From: Burkholderia paludis
GTDB taxonomy: Bacteria > Pseudomonadota > Gammaproteobacteria > Burkholderiales > Burkholderiaceae
DNA: 45,110 nt
NCBI RefSeq assembly: GCF_000732615.1
Contig: NZ_JPGL01000077.1
Coordinates: 1 to 45,110 of the forward strand
Direction: 5' to 3'
Position 1 is the stretch's first letter. The number at the start of each line of letters is the position of its first letter. Shown here one piece after another: positions 31,328-39,207 of this stretch. The notes beneath the pieces are model-generated. The model was not told the DNA's origin. It ran no database searches and was given only the letters and a program-made list of their open reading frames with translations. The position numbers and the translations under genes are program-made.

Positions 31328-31803
31328 TGCTGCAGGGGTTTCCGCCGGTCGTCGGGCCGGATACGCACACGATGATACTCGGCAGTTTTCCGGGCGAGGC
31401 GTCGCTCGACGCCGCGCAGTATTACGCGCATCCGCGCAACCAGTTCTGGCGGCTGCTCGGGGCGGTGCTCGGCGAGCACGGGTTGCACGAGCTGGCATAC
31501 GACGCGCGGCTCGCACGCGTGCTCGCGCACGGCATCGGCATCTGGGACGTGCTCGCCGCGTGCCATCGCGAGGGCAGCCTCGATTCGGCGATTCGCAACG
31601 CGGCGCCGAACGATTTCGATTCGTTGAGGGAACATGCGCCGTTGCTGAAGCGCGTGTGCTTCAACGGCAAGACGGCCGGGCGGTTCGCCGACGTGATCGG
31701 CCGAGCCGGGTACGACACGCTCGTGCTGCCTTCGTCGAGCCCGGCGAATGCGATGCTGTCGTTCGAGCAGAAGCTCGCGCAGTGGCGGGGGATTGGCGGC
31801 TGA
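31324..31803 (+). CDS. DNA-deoxyinosine glycosylase (uracil-DNA glycosylase superfamily)
   Basis: A 159-residue protein overlapping the ubiC stop (ATGA). The UDG superfamily motif 1 is TMILGSFPGEASLDAAQYY followed by AHPRNQFWRLLGAVL, motif 2 is seen in LPSSSPANAML, and a conserved segment is GIGIWDVLAACHREGSLDSA. This matches the hypoxanthine-DNA glycosylase group (TIGR04274, family 6 UDG), which removes deaminated adenine (hypoxanthine) from DNA to start base-excision repair. Pairing with ubiC is probably only transcriptional economy. Confidence 0.86.
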   Translation: MMLQGFPPVVGPDTHTMILGSFPGEASLDAAQYYAHPRNQFWRLLGAVLGEHGLHELAYDARLARVLAHGIGIWDVLAACHREGSLDSAIRNAAPNDFDSLREHAPLLKRVCFNGKTAGRFADVIGRAGYDTLVLPSSSPANAMLSFEQKLAQWRGIGG

Positions 31804-32210
31804 CGTCGGCAAAAGTGCCGTGAACGGTGGGCATCGCGCCCGACGCTCGATCGTCCTTGCGCCATCTTCATCTGGGCGGCTCGCCCTTGATCCGGCGCAC
31901 CGTAGTCGGTGGTGCGATCCAGCCCTGCCATGCGATCGGCAAGCCTCATCCCGATCCCGAGCGTTTCGCCGTCGTGCAAGACACGCTCGGTGGCAGAAGC
32001 AGTTCTTGCTCGACGTCGATCGATGGAGCGGTGACGGCTTTCAGGTAACTTCCCCCGACACGGTTGAGACGCATTGTCGACCGAGCTAACCGTTTTCGTG
32101 CACTGACCGAGCGACAGCGTATGACGGTGGATCTGTCCCTGGCGTTCCGCACGCCCCACCAATGCTATCCTCTCGTCCGCTTATCCAGCATCACCCAGCG
32201 AGATTCACAC
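31804..32210. other. Intergenic stretch without a convincing gene
   Basis: About 400 bp between the glycosylase and the spermidine-synthase-like gene. Short frames exist on both strands (for example 31827-32048 plus, 31946-32152 minus), but their codon use and composition (Arg/Ser/Cys-rich) do not look like Burkholderia coding DNA. I see no clear terminator hairpin with a T-tract. It may be decayed sequence plus the promoter of the next gene. Confidence 0.5.
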
Positions 32211-33128
32211 ATGACCCGACTGATCAAGCGCGCGTCCGCCGAGGCGCGCGCGTTCAAGCAAGGCAAGCCGTCCTCCTACAACGGCTCCGAAAAACTCCAG
32301 CCGCCGCGCGTGAAGCGCCGCCCGGACATCGACGAACACGACGACGTGCCGGTGCTCGAAGCGCCGCGCAAGCCGCGCTTCGCGCCCGTCACGTTCTCGG
32401 AAGAGGGCGGCGTGCGCTTCCTGCACTTCGGCACCGAATGGGTGCAGGGCGCGATGCGGATTTCGAAGCCGCTGCATATCGAGCTCGAATACGCGCAGCA
32501 GATGATGGCGTGGCTGCTGTTCCTCGAAACGCCCGAGCGGATCGTCCAGCTCGGGCTCGGCACCGGCGCGCTGACCAAGTTCTCGCATCGCTTCCTGCCG
32601 AATGCGAAGGTCGAGGCCGTCGAGCTGAATCCGGCCGTGATCGTCGCCGCGCGCACGATGTTCGCGCTGCCGCCTGACGACGCGCGTCTCGCCGTGCACG
32701 AAGCCGACGCATGGGATTTCGTCAACGATCCGGCCAACCGCGGCACGACGGGCGCGATCCAGATCGACCTGTACGACGCGACCGCACGCGGCCCCGTGCT
32801 CGACAGCGTCGCGTTCTACCGCGCGGTGCGCGGCTGCCTCGCCGACGCGGGCATCGCGACGATCAACCTGTTCGGCGATCACCCGAGCTTCGTACGCAAC
32901 ATGAAGCACCTGAACGCGGCATTCGATCACCGCGTGATCGCGCTGCCGGAAGTGCACGACGGCAACCGGATCGCGGTCGCCTTCTCGGGCCCCGCGCTCG
33001 ACGTGCCGTTCGCGCAGCTCGATGCGCGTGCGAAGCTGATCGAGGACACGCTGAAGCTGCCCGCCCGCAAGTGGGTGAAAGCCTTGAAAGAAACGACCGG
33101 CGCGCGCGACGCCTCGTTCGCGATCTGA
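32211..33128 (+). CDS. Spermidine-synthase-like methyltransferase-fold protein
   Basis: A 305-residue protein from the ATG at 32211. After a basic, probably unstructured N-terminus (SAEARAFKQGKPSSYNGSEK), it has a Rossmann fold with motif I IVQLGLGTGALTKFSHRF, an acidic ribose-binding residue in VEAVELNPAVI, and the DAWDFVND and IQIDLYDATARG segments that correspond to the catalytic-aspartate region of SpeE-type enzymes. It lacks a full canonical SpeE N-domain, so the product may be another aminopropyltransferase or a paralogue of unknown substrate. It is monocistronic, with a stem-loop after the stop (TGCGCCGGC...GCCGGTGCA near 33139). Confidence 0.8.
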   Translation: MTRLIKRASAEARAFKQGKPSSYNGSEKLQPPRVKRRPDIDEHDDVPVLEAPRKPRFAPVTFSEEGGVRFLHFGTEWVQGAMRISKPLHIELEYAQQMMAWLLFLETPERIVQLGLGTGALTKFSHRFLPNAKVEAVELNPAVIVAARTMFALPPDDARLAVHEADAWDFVNDPANRGTTGAIQIDLYDATARGPVLDSVAFYRAVRGCLADAGIATINLFGDHPSFVRNMKHLNAAFDHRVIALPEVHDGNRIAVAFSGPALDVPFAQLDARAKLIEDTLKLPARKWVKALKETTGARDASFAI

Positions 33129-33326
33129 CGCTTCATGCGCCGGCGGCATGCCGGTGCAACCACGCGACAAGGGGCGGATCACCTCGGGTTCGCCCCCGCT
33201 TGACCGCGTGCTCGCGGCTCCTATACTGGCGCGAAGCCAGGGGAGCCGCAGCCTACCCGTTTTGCGCTCCTCTCGGCGCCGTACCCGCTCAACAAGATCG
33301 ATAACCGGGAAAGATGAGGAGACGTC

Positions 33327-33569
33327 ATGGCTCACGATGCCGACGCCAACCGGGCCGCGAAGCGCTGGCTCTGGCTGCTGGTCCTGCCGCTGATTGCGAT
33401 GGTCTGGGTGCCGTCGTACAGCAGGATCGAACCGCAGTTGTTCGGTTTTCCGTTTTTCTACTGGTACCAGCTGCTTTGGGTCTTCATTAGCGCGGTGATC
33501 ACCGCGTTCGTCTATTTCAAGACGAGAAATGCGTGGAAGGCGAGCGGCCCGCAGGGAGGTGCGCGATGA
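33327..33569 (+). CDS. DUF3311 small membrane protein (partner of the SSS symporter)
   Basis: An 80-residue protein with GAGGAG before the ATG and two membrane helices (WLWLLVLPLIAMVWVPSY and WYQLLWVFISAVITAFVYF) separated by an exoplasmic loop SRIEPQLFGFPFFYW. This is the DUF3311 layout. Such proteins are encoded next to and upstream of sodium/solute symporters and are thought to be their small subunit. The stop overlaps the symporter start by 4 bp (ATGA), a strong sign of stoichiometric expression. About 200 bp upstream shows no gene. Confidence 0.9.
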   Translation: MAHDADANRAAKRWLWLLVLPLIAMVWVPSYSRIEPQLFGFPFFYWYQLLWVFISAVITAFVYFKTRNAWKASGPQGGAR

Positions 33570-35116
33570 ATCTCGGCGCAACCTTCGTCTTCGTCCTGCT
33601 TTTCATCGGCGTCACCATCATCGGTTTCCTGGCCGCGAACTGGCGGCGCGGCGATCTCGCCCACCTCGACGAATGGGGCCTCGGCGGACGCCGCTTCGGC
33701 ACGATCGTCACGTGGTTCCTGCTCGGCGGCGATCTCTATACGGCATACACGTTCGTCGCGGTGCCCGCGCTCGTGTTCGGCGCCGGCGCGATGGGCTTCT
33801 TCGCGCTGCCGTACACGATCCTGATCTATCCGTTCGCGTTCGTCGTGTTCCCGAAACTGTGGAGCATCGCGAAGCGGCACCGCTACGTGACGGCCGCCGA
33901 TTTCGTCAATGCACGCTACGGCAGCCGGATGCTCGCGCTGGCGATCGCGGTGACGGGCATCGTCGCGACGATGCCGTACATCGCGCTGCAACTGGTCGGC
34001 ATCGAAGTGGTGATCGGCGCGCTCGGCTTCGACACGACCGGCTTCGTCGGCGATCTGCCGCTGATCATCGCGTTCGCGATCCTCGCCGCCTACACGTATA
34101 CGTCGGGGCTGCGCGCGCCCGCGATGATCGCGATCGTGAAGGACATCCTGATCTACGTCACGATCGCCGCGGCAGTCATCGTGATTCCCGCGAAGCTCGG
34201 CGGTTTCGGACACATCTTCGCGAGCGTGCCGCCCGCGAAGCTGCTGCTGAAGGCGCCGGATGCGGCGAGCCTGAACGGCTACAGCGCGTACGCGACGCTC
34301 GCGATCGGTTCGGCGCTCGCGCTGTTCCTGTATCCGCACTCGGTCACGGCGATCCTGTCGTCGTCGTCGGGCAACTCGATCCGCCGCAACATGGCGATGC
34401 TGCCCGCGTACTCGTTCGTGCTCGGCCTGCTCGCGCTGCTCGGCTACATGGCGCTCGCATCGGGCGTGAAGGACATGCCGCAGTACGCGCCGTACTTCAA
34501 GGCGTTCGGCCCGAACTTCGCGGTGCCCGCGCTGTTCCTCGAGTATTTCCCGTCATGGTTCGTCGGCGTCGCGTTCGCGGCGATCGGCATCGGCGCGCTG
34601 GTGCCGGCGGCCATCATGTCGATCGCGGCCGCGAACCTGTACACGCGCAACATCCACCGCGAGTTCGTGAACCGCGACATGTCGCACGAACAGGAAACGC
34701 ACGTCGCGAAGCTCGTGTCGCTGATCGTGAAGGTCGGCGCGGTCGCGTTCATCCTCGGGCTGCCGCTGACCTACGCGATCCAGCTGCAGCTGCTCGGCGG
34801 CATCTGGATCATCCAGACGCTGCCGGCGATCGTGCTCGGCCTGTATACGCGCATGCTTGATCACCGCGGCCTGCTGGCCGGCTGGGCGGCAGGCATCGTG
34901 TGCGGAACGTGGATGGCGGTCTCGCTGAAGCTCGCGAGCTCGATCTTCACGATCCACCTGTTCGGCCTCGCGATTCCCGGCTATGCGGCCGTGTGGTCGC
35001 TGATCGTGAACCTGGTGGTGTCGGTGGTGGTGAGCGTGCTGGTGCGTGCGATGGGCATGGCGCATGCGGAGGATCGCACGCGGCCGGAGGATTATCTCGA
35101 CGTCGTCGAGGGCTGA
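33566..35116 (+). CDS. Sodium:solute symporter (SSS family, monocarboxylate-type)
   Basis: A 516-residue membrane protein from the ATG at 33566, with GGGAGG upstream. It has about 13 helices, with GGRRFGTIVTWFLLGGDLYT and AYTFVAVPALVFGAGAMGFF at the start, ALFLYPHSVTAILSSSSGNS (the conserved loop of MctP-like members) in the middle and GIGALVPAAIMSIAAANLYT near the end. SSS transporters import organic acids, amino acids or vitamins with sodium; the DUF3311 partner and the motif pattern resemble monocarboxylate permeases such as MctP. Substrate identity is inferred. A strong terminator follows. Confidence 0.88.
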   Translation: MNLGATFVFVLLFIGVTIIGFLAANWRRGDLAHLDEWGLGGRRFGTIVTWFLLGGDLYTAYTFVAVPALVFGAGAMGFFALPYTILIYPFAFVVFPKLWSIAKRHRYVTAADFVNARYGSRMLALAIAVTGIVATMPYIALQLVGIEVVIGALGFDTTGFVGDLPLIIAFAILAAYTYTSGLRAPAMIAIVKDILIYVTIAAAVIVIPAKLGGFGHIFASVPPAKLLLKAPDAASLNGYSAYATLAIGSALALFLYPHSVTAILSSSSGNSIRRNMAMLPAYSFVLGLLALLGYMALASGVKDMPQYAPYFKAFGPNFAVPALFLEYFPSWFVGVAFAAIGIGALVPAAIMSIAAANLYTRNIHREFVNRDMSHEQETHVAKLVSLIVKVGAVAFILGLPLTYAIQLQLLGGIWIIQTLPAIVLGLYTRMLDHRGLLAGWAAGIVCGTWMAVSLKLASSIFTIHLFGLAIPGYAAVWSLIVNLVVSVVVSVLVRAMGMAHAEDRTRPEDYLDVVEG

Positions 35117-35148
35117 TTCCCCCACCTGCTGTTGCAGTTTCGACACGA

Positions 35149-35176
35149 CGCCCGCGACGCAAGTCGCGGGCGTTTT
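35149..35176 (+). terminator. Intrinsic terminator after the symporter gene
   Basis: CGCCCGCGAC (35149-35158), GCAA loop, GTCGCGGGCG (35163-35172), then TTTT. A 10-bp GC stem with a GNRA-type tetraloop and T-run, 33 bp after the stop. Confidence 0.88.
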
Positions 35177-35263
35177 GCATGGGGCGCTGCGAATGCCCCG
35201 TGTGGCCGTGCATCCTTTTGCGCCGATCTCCAAGCGATTCTAGGGCGTCCGAGCCGTGGCGAA

Positions 35264-35282
35264 AATCGGTGCAAGACCGATT
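35264..35282 (+). other. Leader hairpin upstream of the lipoprotein cluster
   Basis: AATCGGT (35264-35270), GCAAG, ACCGATT (35276-35282) is a perfect 7-bp stem about 90 bp before the first micro-lipoprotein start. It is not followed by a T-tract and may be a leader element or a protein binding site. I do not recognise a known riboswitch. Confidence 0.3.
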
Positions 35283-35374
35283 GGGAGGCGCGTGGCCCGC
35301 TTGCCAATAATGCGTCCCGCCCGGCTGAACCGGGTGATTCGATCTCCACACGATCCGACTATATGAGGGACGCA

Positions 35375-35452
35375 ATGACGAAGATTTGGGTTCTGGTATT
35401 GGGCATGTGCTGCGTGGCGCTGGCCGGCTGCGTCAACGCGTACTACCGGTGA
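35375..35452 (+). CDS. Micro-lipoprotein, 25 aa (lipobox LAGC, mature CVNAYYR)
   Basis: The ATG at 35375 has a GAGGGA upstream. The whole product is a lipoprotein signal peptide (MTKIWVLVLGMCCVALAGC) followed by only six residues, VNAYYR. After processing at the LAGC lipobox it would be a seven-residue lipopeptide CVNAYYR anchored in a membrane. The next gene encodes a close structural copy ending CANMYYR, which argues that both are real. No family is recognised. It could be a tiny envelope lipoprotein, the remains of a longer gene, or a leader peptide for the third lipoprotein. Confidence 0.6.
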   Translation: MTKIWVLVLGMCCVALAGCVNAYYR

Positions 35453-35460
35453 GGCGCGCC

Positions 35461-35535
35461 ATGAGAGTCCTGCTGATGTGGGCGCTCGTCGCGCCGATCC
35501 TGCTCGCCGGTTGCGCGAACATGTACTACCGTTGA
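35461..35535 (+). CDS. Micro-lipoprotein, 24 aa (lipobox LAGC, mature CANMYYR)
   Basis: Nine bases after the preceding stop, a second frame encodes MRVLLMWALVAPILLAGC then ANMYYR. The signal peptides of the two share little sequence, but both end LAGC and both mature tails are seven residues ending in YYR, so they look like diverged copies held under selection for the tail. It is 12 bp upstream of a normal lipoprotein gene. The three together appear to form one operon. The function is unknown. Confidence 0.58.
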   Translation: MRVLLMWALVAPILLAGCANMYYR

Positions 35536-35547
35536 CGGCGGGCCGCG

Positions 35548-36069
35548 ATGAAAACGATATTGTCGGCCGCCATGCTGTGTGCGGCGCTTGCCGGCTGCAT
35601 TTCGGTGTACGGCCCCGGGCAGCGCTACGCGGCGCGCGATGCGCCGGCTGAAAAACACGGCGAGGCCGACGGTGCGGCCGACTCGTCCGGCAGTGACGCC
35701 GCATCGCGCATCGTGATCGGCAATCGCAAGTATGACGAAGTGTGGGCGACGGTTGCGCAGTTCTACGCGGACCACAAGCTGGCGGTGCGCGTCAGCGATC
35801 GCGATGCGGGGCTCGTCGCCGCCGCGTATGCAGATTATCCGAACGCGGACAACTTTCTGGATTGTTCCGGGCTGAAGCAGACGTCGAACGTGACGCACAC
35901 GCTGAAGGTCGTCACGCGCATCGACGAAGCGACGCAAGGCGTAACCGTGTCGATCGACGTCGCGGGCATGGCCGGCGTGGTAGCGGCCGGCAAGCAGAAG
36001 GGCGCGCGTGTCGCGTGCCGCTCGAACGGCACGCTCGAGCAGGCGCTGGCGGAGGTGTTGCGCAAGTGA
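35548..36069 (+). CDS. Lipoprotein, 173 aa, unknown function
   Basis: The signal peptide MKTILSAAMLCAALAGC ends in a lipobox. A low-complexity acidic spacer (EKHGEADGAADSSGSDAA) precedes a small folded domain: VIGNRKYDEVWATVAQFYAD, AVRVSDRDAGLVAAAYADYP, and TLKVVTRIDEATQGVTVSID. The pattern of one helix and several strands resembles outer-membrane lipoproteins of the DUF3313/BPTD-like type, but I cannot name the family. Two cysteines in the mature part (FLDCSGLK, ARVACRSN) may form a disulphide. It follows the two micro-lipoproteins on the same strand and converges with the VOC gene. Confidence 0.75.
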   Translation: MKTILSAAMLCAALAGCISVYGPGQRYAARDAPAEKHGEADGAADSSGSDAASRIVIGNRKYDEVWATVAQFYADHKLAVRVSDRDAGLVAAAYADYPNADNFLDCSGLKQTSNVTHTLKVVTRIDEATQGVTVSIDVAGMAGVVAAGKQKGARVACRSNGTLEQALAEVLRK

Positions 36070-36122
36070 CGAGCTCGCCCGGACGCCGCGGTTGCGCGCG
36101 GTCCGGGCGGCCGACGCGTGCG

Positions 36123-36578
36123 TTACTGGCCCGCGCGTTTCGCGAGGTCGTCGCGCTGCGACAGATCCTCGACGTTGACCATCCAGTGCACGCCGAAACG
36201 ATCCTTTGCCATCCCGAAGCCGAGCGCCCAGAACGTCTTGCAGAACGGCATCGTCACTTCGCCGCCGTCGGCGAGCGCGTTGAACAGCTTCCGGGCTTCC
36301 TCGACCGTCGCCGGGTTCAGCGACAGCGAATAGCCGGCGTGCATGCCGCCGCCGGGCTGGCTGCAATCACCGTCCGAGCACATGATCATCGAGTCGCCGA
36401 TCGTGAAGCTCGCGTGCATCACCTTGTCGGCCATCTCCGGCGTCATCGGGTAGTCGGGGTTCGGCGGCGCGTCCTTGAAGTGCATCTTGAACATCGTCTT
36501 CGCACCGAGCGCCTTTTCGTAGAACTGAAGGGCTTCGTCGGCACGACCGTAGAACGTCAGGTACGGTTGAACTTGCAT
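36123..36578 (-). CDS. PhnB-like VOC family protein
   Basis: A 151-residue protein with AGGAGA before the ATG at 36578. MQVQPYLTFYGRADEALQFY and YEKALGAKTMFKMHF open the fold; SFTIGDSMIMCSDG and the C-terminal FWALGFGMAKDRFGVHWMVN are hallmarks of the PhnB/3-demethylubiquinone-like glyoxalase subgroup (PF06983). Members are small dimeric proteins with no proven activity in most cases; the name PhnB is historical and does not imply phosphonate use. It is monocistronic. Confidence 0.88.
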   Translation of the reverse strand: MQVQPYLTFYGRADEALQFYEKALGAKTMFKMHFKDAPPNPDYPMTPEMADKVMHASFTIGDSMIMCSDGDCSQPGGGMHAGYSLSLNPATVEEARKLFNALADGGEVTMPFCKTFWALGFGMAKDRFGVHWMVNVEDLSQRDDLAKRAGQ

Positions 36579-36716
36579 CGTTGTCTCCTGTGATGGGCCG
36601 GCCCGCGCATCCGCGCGGGTGCGGCATCGTGCAAGACTGACTGGGGAAGGGCGCATCGGGAAGCGGCCGTCGCACCCGTGACGTGGATTGTAGTGCGCGT
36701 GCTTGACGATGGAATG

Positions 36717-36754
36717 AAAAATAAAAACGGCCGCGAACCTGACGTTCGCGGCCG
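36717..36754 (-). terminator. Intrinsic terminator after transaldolase
   Basis: On the minus strand CGGCCGCGAAC (36754-36744) pairs with GTTCGCGGCCG (36738-36728) around GTCAG, followed by TTTTTATTTTT (36727-36717). An 11-bp GC stem with a long T-tract, 65 bp after the transaldolase stop. Confidence 0.92.
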
Positions 36755-36818
36755 TGTGCGCCGTGCTTGCCGACGGCTGTTGTCAGCGTTGCCGACAGCC
36801 GGCGACGCTTATCGCGGC

Positions 36819-37772
36819 TCAGCGCAGCGAGTCGATCAGCTTCTCGAGCTTCACCGCATCGGCGGCGAATACGCGGATGCCTTCCGCGAGCTTTTCGGTT
36901 GCCATCGCGTCGTCGTTCAACTGGAAGCGGAACGCTGCCTCGTCGATCGCGACGCGCGCGGCGGGCTGGTCCTGCAGCGCTTCCGGCGACAGCTTGCGCG
37001 TGACGGTCTCGTTGCTGTCCTGCAGCTTCTGCAGCAAGTCGGGACTGATCGTCAGCAGGTCGCAGCCGGCCAGCTCGGTGATCTGGCTGGTCGTGCGGAA
37101 GCTCGCGCCCATCACTTCGGTGTTGTAGCCGAACGTCTTGTAGTACGTGTAGATACGGCGCACCGATTGCACGCCCGGATCGTTCGCGCCGCCGTCCTTC
37201 TCTTCATTCCACGCTGCGCCGGCCTGCTTCTTGTACCAGTCGTAGATGCGGCCGACGAACGGCGAGATCAGTTGCGCGCCGGCTTCCGCGCACGCGGCGG
37301 CCTGCACGAGCGAGAAAAGCAGGGTCATGTTGCACTTGATCCCGTCCTTCTGCAGCACTTCGGCCGCGCGGATGCCTTCCCAGGTCGACGCGAGCTTGAT
37401 CAGGATGCGTTCGCGGCCGATGCCGGCTGCTTCGTACAGCTTGATGAGCTCGCGGCCCTTGTCGATCGAGCGTTGCGTGTCGAACGACAGGCGCGCATCG
37501 ACCTCGGTCGACACGCGGCCCGGGATCAGCTTCAGGATCTCGGTGCCGAATGCGATCAGCAGGCGGTCGATGATGAAATCGGTGCTTTCGGTGCGGTGAT
37601 CGCGGACGGTCTTCTCGAGGATCGGCTTGTACGCATCCTTCTGGACGGCCTTGAGGATCAGCGACGGGTTCGTGGTCGCGTCCCGCGGCTGGTATTGCGC
37701 GAGCTGCTGGAAATCGCCCGTGTCGGCGACGACGGTCGTGTACTGCTTCAGCTGGTCGAGTGCGGTAGTCAT
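36819..37772 (-). CDS. tal: Transaldolase
   Basis: A 317-residue class-I aldolase-type barrel of the TalB length. MTTALDQLKQYTTVVADTGD, then PRDATTNPSLILKAVQ, VSTEVDARLSFDTQRSIDKG and the Schiff-base lysine in RILIKLASTWEGIRAAE. CNMTLLFSLVQAAACAEAG and SPFVGRIYDWYKKQ form the phosphate-binding side. The enzyme moves a dihydroxyacetone unit between sedoheptulose-7-phosphate and glyceraldehyde-3-phosphate in the pentose phosphate pathway. It is a single gene with its own strong terminator. Confidence 0.97.
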   Translation of the reverse strand: MTTALDQLKQYTTVVADTGDFQQLAQYQPRDATTNPSLILKAVQKDAYKPILEKTVRDHRTESTDFIIDRLLIAFGTEILKLIPGRVSTEVDARLSFDTQRSIDKGRELIKLYEAAGIGRERILIKLASTWEGIRAAEVLQKDGIKCNMTLLFSLVQAAACAEAGAQLISPFVGRIYDWYKKQAGAAWNEEKDGGANDPGVQSVRRIYTYYKTFGYNTEVMGASFRTTSQITELAGCDLLTISPDLLQKLQDSNETVTRKLSPEALQDQPAARVAIDEAAFRFQLNDDAMATEKLAEGIRVFAADAVKLEKLIDSLR

Positions 37773-37940
37773 GGCGATTCGGAAGAAGGGCGCAAGGCGC
37801 CGGGTTCTCACGGGCCGCGCGAGCGCGGCGGCGAAGCGAAGCGGCGCCGGGCGCCGCCTCCGATCCGCTATTCTAGGCCCGATTCGTGTCGGACACGTTC
37901 TGGCGTGTCCGTTGGCCGCGGCGCCGGGCGCCGCGCCGCG

Positions 37941-39152
37941 TCACGCGGGGCGGCGCGCGTTCAGGATCACCTGCGTGACGATCCCCGCGACGAGTCCCCA
38001 GAATGCCGAGCCGATCGACAGCAGCGTGAGGCCCGACGCGGTGACCATGAACGTGACGAGCGCGGCTTCGCGCTGCTTCACGTCCTGCATCGCGTTCGCG
38101 AGCCCGCTCATGATCGAGCCGAACAGCGCGAGCGCGGCGACGGAGACGACGAGCGCCTTCGGCAACGCGGCGAACAGCGCGGCGATCGTCGCGCCGAAGA
38201 TCCCCGCGATCAGGTAGAACGTGCCGCACCACACGGCGGCCGTATAGCGCTTCGCGCGATCCTCGTGCGCTTCCGGGCCGGTGCAGATCGCGGCCGTGAT
38301 CGCCGCGAGGTTCACGCCGTGCGAGCCGAACGGCGCGAGCAGCAGCGACGCGAGGCCGGTGGTCGCGATCAGCGGCGACGACGGCGTCTGATAGCCGTCC
38401 GCGCGCAGCACGGCGATGCCCGGCACGTTCTGCGACGCCATCGCGACGACGAACAGCGGAATCCCGATGCTGACGATCGACGCGAACGAGAACGCGGGCA
38501 TCGTGAACACGGGCTTCGCGAGCGCGATGCGAAAGCCGCTGAAGTCGAGCAGGCCGAGGCCGCCGGCCACCGCCGTGCCGACGACCAGCGTCGTCACGAT
38601 CGCATAGCGCGGCGCGAGCCGCTTGACGATCAGGTACGTGAAGAACATCGCGAGCACGAGCGCGGTCTGGAACTGCGCGGCGCGGAAGATCTCGATGCCG
38701 ATCTCGAACAGGATGCCCGCGAGCAGCGCGGCGGCGATGCCGGCCGGAATCTTGCGCATCAGCGTGTCGAACAGCCCGCTCACACCGATGGCCGTCAGCA
38801 GCACCGCACAGACGACGAACGCACCGATCGCCTCGGGGTAGGGCACGCCGGGCAGCGATGCGATCAGGAGCGCGGCGCCGGGCGTCGACCACGCAACGAC
38901 GACGGGCGCGCGAAAGCGCAGCGACAGGCCGATCGTCGTCAGCGCCATGCCGATCGACAGCGCCCAGATCCATGACGAGATCTGCGCATCGGTGAGGTGG
39001 GCGGCGCGGCCGGCCTGGAACATCAGCACGAGCGAGCTCGTGTAGCCCGTCATCATCGCGACGAAGCCGGCGACGAGTGCCGAGACGGAGGTGTCGGCGA
39101 AAAAGCGGCGGCCGCCGGCACGGCTGGCGCTCGCGGTGGGCGAGGGGTTCAT
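37941..39152 (-). CDS. benE: Benzoate/H+ symporter family protein BenE
   Basis: A 403-residue membrane protein with GGAG before the ATG and about 12 helices. VSALVAGFVAMMTGYTSSLV, WSTPGAALLIASLPGVPYPE and IPLFVVAMASQNVPGIAVLR are the BenE (PF03594) hallmarks, with the NVPG loop especially diagnostic, and SHGVNLAAITAAICTGPEAH follows. The family imports benzoate with protons, but chromosomal paralogues away from ben/cat genes, as here, may have other or unknown substrates. Confidence 0.9.
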   Translation of the reverse strand: MNPSPTASASRAGGRRFFADTSVSALVAGFVAMMTGYTSSLVLMFQAGRAAHLTDAQISSWIWALSIGMALTTIGLSLRFRAPVVVAWSTPGAALLIASLPGVPYPEAIGAFVVCAVLLTAIGVSGLFDTLMRKIPAGIAAALLAGILFEIGIEIFRAAQFQTALVLAMFFTYLIVKRLAPRYAIVTTLVVGTAVAGGLGLLDFSGFRIALAKPVFTMPAFSFASIVSIGIPLFVVAMASQNVPGIAVLRADGYQTPSSPLIATTGLASLLLAPFGSHGVNLAAITAAICTGPEAHEDRAKRYTAAVWCGTFYLIAGIFGATIAALFAALPKALVVSVAALALFGSIMSGLANAMQDVKQREAALVTFMVTASGLTLLSIGSAFWGLVAGIVTQVILNARRPA

Positions 39153-39207
39153 GCTGTCTCCGGGGGAGGCCGCTCGGACGCGGCCTTCGTGTCTTGGTGG
39201 TGGGGCG

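Noticed and set aside
31827..32152. Short frames on both strands in the gap before the spermidine-synthase-like gene
   Set aside because: Composition unlike local genes, no ribosome sites and no recognisable motif.
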